Origin: an uncultured Aquimonas sp.
GTDB lineage: Bacteria > Pseudomonadota > Gammaproteobacteria > Xanthomonadales > Xanthomonadaceae
Length of the DNA: 23,361 bases
Direction: 5' to 3'
Assembly (NCBI RefSeq): GCF_937888285.1
Contig: NZ_CALART010000001.1
Location: 1-23,361 of the forward strand
Shown: piece after piece, positions 17,275-23,361 of the stretch
Layout of the letters: the number at the start of each line of letters is the position of its first letter
Position numbering within the stretch: position 1 is the stretch's first letter
The notes under the pieces: generated by a model
Told to the model about the DNA's origin: nothing
Databases searched by the model: none
What the model saw: only the letters and a program-made list of their open reading frames with translations
Translations under genes and position numbers: made by a program

Positions 17275-19005
17275 ATGGCCAGAGTCAATCTGTTGAACAC
17301 CGATACCAAGAGCTTTCTCGACCTGATCGGGAACGGCAAAGTCTATCGCGTGCCACCCTACCAGCGCGACTACTCCTGGCACGAGGAGCAGTGGGAAGAC
17401 CTCTGGCAGGATATCGAGGCGCTGCGTGGCCAAGACGATGAACGCCACTACATGGGCGCGATGGTGGTGGAAGGCCGCTCCGACCGCGAGTTCCTGATCA
17501 TCGACGGCCAGCAGCGCATCGCCACCTTGAGTGTGCTTGCGCTGGCCATTCTGGCGCGCCTCAAGGCACTGGCCGATGCGGGGCAAGATCCCGTCGACAA
17601 TCAGGAGCGTCTGCGAACGCTGCGCGCGCGCTTCATCGGTGAGAAGGACCCCACCTCCCTCACCGAGTCGAGCAAGCTGTTCTTGAACGTCACTGACGAC
17701 GCGTTTTACCAGGACTATCTGGTGCAGCTGCGCGCGCCGCCCAATCCGCGCAGCCTGCCGACTTCGAATCGCGCCTTGTGGGAATGCTTCCAATACTTCC
17801 GCCGTTGCATCGAGCGCAATCTGGAGCTAAACGCCTCCGGCGCGGCCTTGTCCGCCCTTCTGAACGAGACGGTCGCGCGGCAGCTGCTGTTTATCCTCAT
17901 CGTCGTCGAAGACGACCTCAACGCCTACACCGTGTTCGAGACGCTCAATGCGCGCGGGCTGGAGCTGTCGGCCACCGACCTGCTGAAGAACTACCTCTTC
18001 TCGCGGGTACGCGGGCAGCAGGATCTGGATGCGCTGGGCCGGCGCTGGCACCGGCTCGTCAGCACGGTGCGGCAGGACAAGTTTCCCGAGTTCCTGCGCT
18101 ACCACCTGCTGTGCGAGGAGCCCAAGATCCGGCAGCAGCGGCTTTTCAAGCTGGTGCGGGACCGAGTGAAGACCCCAGCGGAAGTATTCGATCTCGTGGA
18201 CCGGCTGGAGGCTCGGGCAGAGCTTTTTGCTGCAGTGGGCGATGCCGACCACGAATACTGGAAGGAACTCGCCGACTCGCAAGGCTATGTGCGCGAGCTG
18301 CTGCTGTTCCGTGTGCGCCAGCCGATGCCTGCACTGTTTGCCGCCTGGGAGCGCTGGGGCCGCGCGGACTTCGTGCGGCTGCTCAAGCTGATCGGCGTGT
18401 TCTCATTTCGCTACACCATCGTCAGCGGCCTGAACCCCAATGACCTGGAGCCTCTATACCACGAGTTGGCCAAAGGCATTCTGTCCGGCGCCATCAACGG
18501 GCCCGCGGCTGCCTTCGGCGTGCTGCAGCGGCTGTACCCGTCGGACGAGAAGTTCACTTCCGACTTCGCCGAACTCAACCTCCGCACCAGCGGCCAGTCG
18601 GCCAAGCTGGCGCGCTATGTGTTGTGCCGGATCGAGTCGCAGGCATCGGGCATCCATCGAGACTGGCTGACCGATCCTGCGACCATCGAACACGTGCTGC
18701 CCGAGAACCCGGGGCAGGACTGGGAGGCGGCGATACCGCTCGATCGTCAGGCGCAGGCAGCGTATCGCGTGGGCAATCTCACCCTGCTGGAGAAGCGGCT
18801 CAACCGCGACGCAGGCAACCAGCGCTTCGAACACAAGCTGCCGCTGTATGCGCAGAGCGCCTACCGCATGACCTTGGCGATCCACGAGCACGCACCGCCA
18901 GAATGGACCGTCGCAGCGATTGATGAGCGCCAGCGCCAAATGGCCAAGCGTGCGGCCAGCGTTTGGCGCACTGGCTTCGAGAAGGAGGAAGGATCAGCGG
19001 TTTGA
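17275..19005 (+). CDS. DUF262 / DUF1524 (HNH) GmrSD-like protein, putative defence nuclease
   Basis: Product of 576 residues. The N-terminal DUF262 (ParB/sulfiredoxin-like, NTPase-type) domain has VPPYQRDYSW (26-35), the hallmark IDGQQR (76-81) and FETLNARGLELSATDLLKNY (221-240). A helical middle follows. The C-terminal DUF1524 HNH-type nuclease has IEHVLPENPG (471-480), GNLTLLEKRLN (500-510) and an FEHK stretch near 518-521. This is the architecture of GmrSD-type, modification-dependent (type IV-like) restriction enzymes and related anti-phage proteins, here as one chain. Target modification or phage cannot be read from sequence. No membrane helix is seen. No clear ribosome site precedes the ATG. 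The HNH-type gene 132 bases downstream on the same strand suggests a two-gene module. Confidence 0.85.
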   Translation: MARVNLLNTDTKSFLDLIGNGKVYRVPPYQRDYSWHEEQWEDLWQDIEALRGQDDERHYMGAMVVEGRSDREFLIIDGQQRIATLSVLALAILARLKALADAGQDPVDNQERLRTLRARFIGEKDPTSLTESSKLFLNVTDDAFYQDYLVQLRAPPNPRSLPTSNRALWECFQYFRRCIERNLELNASGAALSALLNETVARQLLFILIVVEDDLNAYTVFETLNARGLELSATDLLKNYLFSRVRGQQDLDALGRRWHRLVSTVRQDKFPEFLRYHLLCEEPKIRQQRLFKLVRDRVKTPAEVFDLVDRLEARAELFAAVGDADHEYWKELADSQGYVRELLLFRVRQPMPALFAAWERWGRADFVRLLKLIGVFSFRYTIVSGLNPNDLEPLYHELAKGILSGAINGPAAAFGVLQRLYPSDEKFTSDFAELNLRTSGQSAKLARYVLCRIESQASGIHRDWLTDPATIEHVLPENPGQDWEAAIPLDRQAQAAYRVGNLTLLEKRLNRDAGNQRFEHKLPLYAQSAYRMTLAIHEHAPPEWTVAAIDERQRQMAKRAASVWRTGFEKEEGSAV

Positions 19006-19137
19006 AGCCCTCGCGCGAAGGCGCCTTGAGCTCAGCTCGCTGCGGAACGCGTCGGGTTGAAAGCACTCCACACATCGGAAAGGCTACCTTGATGTAGAGG
19101 CAGTCGAAGGTGAGTCGCCATCTTTCCGGGACCAGAC

Positions 19138-19935
19138 ATGTCATCCAGATCATCACCCGTTCAGACGCATTGCTATCTGTGCGGCTGCCCGTTGGATGAT
19201 GGGCGTGCAACGTCAGAAGATCATGTCGTTCCACGCCAGCTGATCTTGCGCAAACAGCCCCGTGCCCGTGGCTTCGACTATGGCCGGGTAATCCGTACCC
19301 ACCAAGACTGCAACAACAGATTCAGCCCGGAACGCATGATGCAAAAGGCTCTGGCGTTGATCCGCACATTGAACGACCCGCGGCAGATGCAAGTCGTCGG
19401 TCAGAGAGGCAACGAACTGCTGCTAGACACTGCCTGCCTGTCTGACTTCAGCCAGAACGACTTCGAATTTTTCGGGTTGGATCATGGACTGCCAGCCACC
19501 GCGAGCGATCTTTTGGATTCGTTGGGACGGGCTACCGAGGTCGTCACTTCGGCCCTTACCAAGAGTGCTTGCGCACTCCTCGTTGACCGCTATCTCCCGG
19601 GGGTTCCGAGCGCCTGGAGCGTTCTAGCGGCCCCCAAGAACTCAGCAGAACCCAATGTGTGCCTTCACTCGATACTCGGGGATCAACGTCCCTTCGAGGT
19701 TGCGACAAACATCTACGCCAAGCGGCTCGGAGATCGGCTAGAAGACTTCGTCGTCGCCTATGTGGTTCGCCAGTTCGTGCTGCTTCTCTACTTCCGATTC
19801 TCGGCCGACACCCCGTACGCACGGCAGGTTGGCAGAGTGATGACAGAGGACGGAGGAGGCCTGCTGAAATGGAAAGGACACAGCCTGATGGAGCTGTGCG
19901 CGAGTCCATCGCCTTGGAGAGAGGTCTCCGTGTAG
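19138..19935 (+). CDS. HNH-type endonuclease-like protein
   Basis: Product of 265 residues with an N-terminal zinc-bound HNH-like motif: CYLC (12-15), SEDHVVPR (26-33, catalytic-type D28-H29) and THQDCNNRFS (54-63; H55, C58, N59-N60). The remaining 200 residues match no family I can name. They look alpha/beta, with VAYVVRQFVLLLYFRFSAD as a hydrophobic helix-like stretch near the end. Codon use is clearly more AT-rich than in the surrounding genes (32 of the first 60 coding bases are G or C), a sign of recent transfer. It follows the DUF262 gene on the same strand, so a helper or effector role in defence is inferred. The ribosome site is weak (CCGGGA). Confidence 0.7.
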   Translation: MSSRSSPVQTHCYLCGCPLDDGRATSEDHVVPRQLILRKQPRARGFDYGRVIRTHQDCNNRFSPERMMQKALALIRTLNDPRQMQVVGQRGNELLLDTACLSDFSQNDFEFFGLDHGLPATASDLLDSLGRATEVVTSALTKSACALLVDRYLPGVPSAWSVLAAPKNSAEPNVCLHSILGDQRPFEVATNIYAKRLGDRLEDFVVAYVVRQFVLLLYFRFSADTPYARQVGRVMTEDGGGLLKWKGHSLMELCASPSPWREVSV

Positions 19936-19967
19936 CCGGTCTGAATCGCTTCGAACAGCCCACAGCA

Positions 19968-19991
19968 CAAGGCCGCCCGAAGGCGGCCTTG
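19968..19991. terminator. Bidirectional hairpin terminator
   Basis: CAAGGCCGCC-CGAA-GGCGGCCTTG is a perfect 10-base stem with a stable CGAA tetraloop. It lies between the convergent HNH gene (stop 33 bases before) and putA (stop 29 bases after on the other strand). No strong T-run on either side, but its position supports termination of both. Confidence 0.7.
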
Positions 19992-20019
19992 CACACATCA
20001 GGATCGGCAGCCCCCGACC

Positions 20020-23000
20020 TCACTCATCCAGCGTCAGCAGCGAGGCATTGCCGCCCGCCGCCGTGGTGTTGATGGTCAGCGTGCGCTCGGTGGTGAAGCG
20101 CAGCAGGTAGTGCGGGCCGCCGGCCTTGGGGCCGGTGCCGGACAGGCCTTCGCCGCCGAAGGGCTGCACGCCGACGACCGCACCGATCTGGTTGCGGTTG
20201 ACGTAGCAGTTGCCGACGCGGACGCGCTTGCTGATCTTTTCCACGGTCTCGTCGATGCGCGAGTGGATGCCGAGCGTGAGGCCGTAGCCGGTGGCGTTGA
20301 TGGCGTCGATGACCTGGTCCAGCTCGCTGCCCTGCCAGCGGATCACGTGCAGCACCGGGCCGAAGACTTCGCGCTTGAGCATCGCGAGGTTCGGGATCTC
20401 GTAGGCGCGCGGGGCGAAGTAGGTGCCCTTGCTGCATTCGGCCGGCAGCGGGGCCACGGCGATCAGTTTGGCCTCGGCATCCATGCGCGCGGCGTGTGCA
20501 TCGAGGATGCCCTTGGCCTCTTCGTCGATGACCGGGCCGATGTCGGTGCTGAGCAGGCCGGGGTCGCCGATCTTCAGCTCAGCCATGGCGCCGGCCAGCA
20601 TGTGCACGACCTTGTCGGCGATGTCGGCCTGCACGAACAGCACGCGCGCCGCCGAACACCGTTGCCCGGCTGAACCAAAGGCGCCGCTGATGGCGTCCTT
20701 GACCAGCTGCTCGGGCAGCGAGGAGGAATCGGCGATCAGCGCGTTCTGGCCGCCGGTTTCGGCGATCAGCACGCCGATCGGGCCGTCGCGTTCGGCCAGG
20801 GTGCGATTGATCAGGCGCGCGACTTCGGTGGAGCCGGTAAAGGCCACGCCGGCGATGCGCGGGTCGCGGGTCAGCGGCGCGCCGACCGTGGGGCCGTCGC
20901 CCGGCACCAGCTGCAGCACGTCCTCAGGCACGCCGGCTTCGTGCAGCAGCTTCACCGCCGCGTGCGCGATCAGGGTGGTCTGCTCGGCCGGCTTGGCAAT
21001 CACCGCATTGCCAGCGACCAGGCCGGCGACCACCTGGCCGATGAAGATCGCCAGCGGGAAGTTCCAGGGGCTGATGCAGACGAACACGCCGCGGCCGTGC
21101 AGGTGCAGGGTGTTGCTCTCGCCGGTCGGGCCGGGCAGCACTTCCGGCTGGTTGAACAGGCGGCGGCCTTGGACTGCGTAGTAGCGGCAGAAGTCGACCG
21201 CCTCACGCACCTCGGCGATGCCGTCGGCCAGCGTCTTGCCGGCTTCGCGCGTGGCCAGGGCCATGAACTCGGGCATGCGCTGCTCCATCAGGCTCGCCGC
21301 GTGCTCGATGATCTTGGCGCGCGAGGCCGCCGGCAGCGCATCCCAGCCGTGCTGGGCTTTCTCGGCATTGGCGATCGCACGCTCGACGGTTGCGGCATCG
21401 GCGGCCTGCCAGCGGCCCAGCACCTGGCTGCGATCGCTGGGCGAGCGCACGTCCACCCAGGCGCCGGCGGAACTCGCGCCCGGCACCAGCGGCTTGACCT
21501 CGATCGGGAAGCGGACCGCGTTCATGCGTTCGGCCAGGGCGCGCAGCGCGTTGTCGTCGGCGAGGTTGATGCCCATGGAGTTGGCTCGTTCGGTTCCGTA
21601 GAGGTGGACAGGCAGGGGAATGCGCGGATGCGCGGCGTTGGCATAGCCGCGCACGGTCTCGGTGGGGTCGGCCACCAGTTCGACCGGGCTGATCGCGGGA
21701 TCGGTGATGCGGTTGACGAAGCTGGAGTTGGCGCCGTTCTCCAGCAGGCGGCGCACCAGGTAGGGCAGCAGATCCTCGTGGCTGCCGACCGGCGCGTAGA
21801 CGCGGCAGGGCGTGTTGAGGCGATCAGGGCCGATCACTTCGGCGTAGAGGTCGTCGCCCATGCCGTGCAGCTTCTGGAACTCGAAGCGCGGGGCGGCGGT
21901 GGGCTCGACCGGGCCCAGCATTTCCAGCGCCATGTGATGGATCGCAGCGATGGTGTGGGCGTTGTGCGAGGCGAACATCGGGTACAGCGCGTCGATATGG
22001 CCGAGCATGCGCCGCGCGCAGGCGAGGTAGCTCAGGTCCGTGTTGGGCTTGCGGGTGAACACCGGGTAGCCGGCCTGGCCTTCGACCTGGGCGCGCTTCA
22101 CTTCCGCATCCCAGTAGGCGCCCTTGACCAGTCGCATCGGGATGCGGCGCCCCGCCTTGCGGGCGGCATCGGCGACCAGATCGATCACCTGCGGCGCGCG
22201 CTTCTGGTAGGCCTGCACGGCAAGCCCATAGCCCTGCCAGCCGTCCAGCGCGGGGTCGGCGAAGACGTTCAGGATCAGATCGAGGCTGAGCTCCAGCCGG
22301 TCGGTTTCCTCGGCGTCAATCGTGAAGCCAATCCCCTGAGCGCGCGCGAGCTTCGCGAGCTCCAGCACGCGCGGCGCCAGCTCGGCCATGACGCGGGCGC
22401 GCTTGCCGTGCTCGTAGCGCGGATGCAGGGCGGAGAGCTTGACCGAGATGCTCGGCGCATCGAACACATCGGCGAAGGGGCCAGTGCTGCCGATCGCGAG
22501 GATGGCCTTGCGGTAGGCCTCGAAGTAGCGGTCGCCGTCGGGCTGGGTCAGCGCACCCTCGCCGAGCATGTCGTAGCTGTAGCGGTAGCGGGCGTTCTCG
22601 CCCTTCTTGCTGCGCTTCAGCGCCTCTTCGATGGTGCGGCCCATGACGAACTGGTGGCCCATGATCTTCATGGCCTGGCGCACGGCCAGACGCACCACCG
22701 GCTCGCCGGCGCGACCGACCAGGCGACGCAGCGCACCGACGAAGTTGCTGCGGGTTTCCTCGGCCAGATTGACCATGCGGCCGGTCAGCATCAGGCCCCA
22801 GGTGCTGGCGTTGACGAACAGCGAATCGCTCTGGCCAACATGCTTGCCCCAGTCGGCATCACCCAGCTTGTCGCGGATCAGGCGATCGGCGGTCTCGCTG
22901 TCGGGAATGCGCAGCAGGGCTTCCGCCACGCACATCAGCAGTACGCCCTCTTCGCTGGAGAGGTCGTACTCGCGCATGAAGGCTTCGATGGCGCCCTGGT

Positions 23001-23199
23001 CCTGCGCGCGTTTGCGCACGCGCTCGACCAGATCGACGGCGGTGGCCTGGATGCGCGCGCGCGCGTCGGCATCGAGCTGCAGCTCGCCCAACAGGGCGCG
23101 CACGGCCTCGTCTTCGTCACGCAGCCAGGCAGCAGTCAGGGCGGCGCGCAGCGGTTCGCTGGCGGCCGGGAGTTCCGGGGTCAGGATGGGGGTGTTCAC
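20020..23199 (-). CDS. putA: Bifunctional proline dehydrogenase / L-glutamate gamma-semialdehyde dehydrogenase
   Basis: Oxidises proline to glutamate in two coupled steps: FAD-dependent PRODH, then NAD-dependent P5CDH. The 1059-residue protein has an N-terminal helical arm (1-130). The PRODH barrel (about 180-490) includes SVKLSALHPRYE (252-263), RLVKGAYWDAEVK (356-368) and substrate-binding YLVRRLLENGANSSFVNR (480-497). The P5CDH domain (about 530-1030) has SPWNFPLAIF (710-719), the general base E814 in AETGGQN and catalytic C848 in GSAGQRCSAA. The C-terminal motif NTTAAGGNASLL (1044-1055) is the usual PutA tail. The ribbon-helix-helix repressor domain at the start of E. coli PutA is absent, so this protein is probably not self-regulating. 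Start codon is GTG (23197-23199), with AAGG about eight bases upstream. Monocistronic as far as visible. Confidence 0.96.
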   Translation of the reverse strand: MNTPILTPELPAASEPLRAALTAAWLRDEDEAVRALLGELQLDADARARIQATAVDLVERVRKRAQDQGAIEAFMREYDLSSEEGVLLMCVAEALLRIPDSETADRLIRDKLGDADWGKHVGQSDSLFVNASTWGLMLTGRMVNLAEETRSNFVGALRRLVGRAGEPVVRLAVRQAMKIMGHQFVMGRTIEEALKRSKKGENARYRYSYDMLGEGALTQPDGDRYFEAYRKAILAIGSTGPFADVFDAPSISVKLSALHPRYEHGKRARVMAELAPRVLELAKLARAQGIGFTIDAEETDRLELSLDLILNVFADPALDGWQGYGLAVQAYQKRAPQVIDLVADAARKAGRRIPMRLVKGAYWDAEVKRAQVEGQAGYPVFTRKPNTDLSYLACARRMLGHIDALYPMFASHNAHTIAAIHHMALEMLGPVEPTAAPRFEFQKLHGMGDDLYAEVIGPDRLNTPCRVYAPVGSHEDLLPYLVRRLLENGANSSFVNRITDPAISPVELVADPTETVRGYANAAHPRIPLPVHLYGTERANSMGINLADDNALRALAERMNAVRFPIEVKPLVPGASSAGAWVDVRSPSDRSQVLGRWQAADAATVERAIANAEKAQHGWDALPAASRAKIIEHAASLMEQRMPEFMALATREAGKTLADGIAEVREAVDFCRYYAVQGRRLFNQPEVLPGPTGESNTLHLHGRGVFVCISPWNFPLAIFIGQVVAGLVAGNAVIAKPAEQTTLIAHAAVKLLHEAGVPEDVLQLVPGDGPTVGAPLTRDPRIAGVAFTGSTEVARLINRTLAERDGPIGVLIAETGGQNALIADSSSLPEQLVKDAISGAFGSAGQRCSAARVLFVQADIADKVVHMLAGAMAELKIGDPGLLSTDIGPVIDEEAKGILDAHAARMDAEAKLIAVAPLPAECSKGTYFAPRAYEIPNLAMLKREVFGPVLHVIRWQGSELDQVIDAINATGYGLTLGIHSRIDETVEKISKRVRVGNCYVNRNQIGAVVGVQPFGGEGLSGTGPKAGGPHYLLRFTTERTLTINTTAAGGNASLLTLDE

Positions 23200-23258
23200 G
23201 CAGGCAACCTTGCAGGGGCGAGCGGCCGCCGCGCCGGACCGGCTCAGCAGGGCCGGCG

Positions 23259-23269
23259 CCTAGTCTAGG
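23259..23269 (-). promoter_or_regulatory. Candidate putA -10 / CCTAGTCTAGG palindrome
   Basis: CCTAGTCTAGG is an 11-base palindrome about 60 bases before the putA start. On the minus strand it includes TAGACT, a possible -10 box. The -35 is weak (CTTCCG), so assignment is tentative. Confidence 0.3.
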
Positions 23270-23309
23270 GCGGGGCTGGTGCGTGCGGAAGCGTTTGGAG
23301 CTTGGGGCC

Positions 23310-23361
23310 GGGAATCGGGAATCGGGAATCGGGAATCGGGAATCGGGAATCGGGAATCGGG
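23310..23361. repeat. Tandem heptamer array (GGGAATC)n
   Basis: Seven complete head-to-tail GGGAATC copies (23310-23358) and a following GGG, running off the window end; the total copy number is unknown. The GGG runs are spaced by four bases, so the plus strand fits a G-quadruplex pattern. It lies upstream of putA, about 110 bases from its start codon. The perfect identity of copies suggests slippage-driven expansion. Confidence 0.9.

Noticed and set aside
19057..19090. TTGAAA/TACCTT promoter for the HNH gene
   Set aside because: The spacer would be 22 bases, too long for a standard sigma-70 promoter.
20941..23268. Long plus-strand frame opposite putA
   Set aside because: Antisense shadow of putA; no family resemblance.
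23310..23361. CRISPR array
   Set aside because: The unit is 7 bases without unique spacers; it is a simple tandem repeat.

Overview
The window is a high-GC chromosomal segment. Gene content and style point to a gammaproteobacterium of the order Lysobacterales (Xanthomonadales). The pointers are a fis-purH-purD cluster, an aceBA glyoxylate operon, an ECF sigma factor next to a receptor-type Ser/Thr kinase, a secreted protein ending in LFADGFE, and intergenic hairpin repeats of the kind seen in Lysobacter and Xanthomonas relatives. This placement is inference from recognised families; no rRNA, tRNA or CRISPR array was found in the window.

Layout, left to right. Positions 1-358 hold palindromic intergenic repeats. 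Then on the minus strand come purD (359-1645), a repeat-filled gap with GGGAGAGG-type hairpins (1646-2028), purH (2029-3600) and fis (3684-3989, GTG start). These read fis -> purH -> purD, linking a nucleoid regulator with de novo purine synthesis. After a terminator-like hairpin comes the minus-strand glyoxylate operon aceB -> aceA (7226 down to 4273), with an AT-rich control region at about 7249-7370 that carries two inverted repeats. A plus-strand divergent HD-GYP protein (7683-8828) is convergent with a secreted 14-repeat delta-60 beta-propeller-like protein (8966-11551, minus). Upstream of the latter is an ECF sigma factor / transmembrane Ser/Thr kinase-TPR pair (15240 down to 11929, minus), which resembles the EcfP/PknT and EcfK/PknS phospho-sigma systems. 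A threonine aldolase (15395-16402, minus) follows.

A gap of about 870 bases without a confident gene precedes two plus-strand genes that look like an acquired defence module: a GmrSD-like DUF262-HNH(DUF1524) protein (17275-19005) and a second, AT-richer HNH-type protein (19138-19935). A strong hairpin separates them from a convergent bifunctional PutA proline dehydrogenase/P5C dehydrogenase (20020-23199, GTG start), which lacks the N-terminal ribbon-helix-helix domain. The window ends inside a tandem GGGAATC heptamer array.

Functionally, the left half is housekeeping: purine synthesis, and the glyoxylate bypass for growth on acetate or fatty acids. PutA and threonine aldolase are amino-acid catabolism. 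The accessory, more interesting parts are the sigma/kinase/propeller cluster, the degenerate HD-GYP protein and the DUF262/HNH pair.
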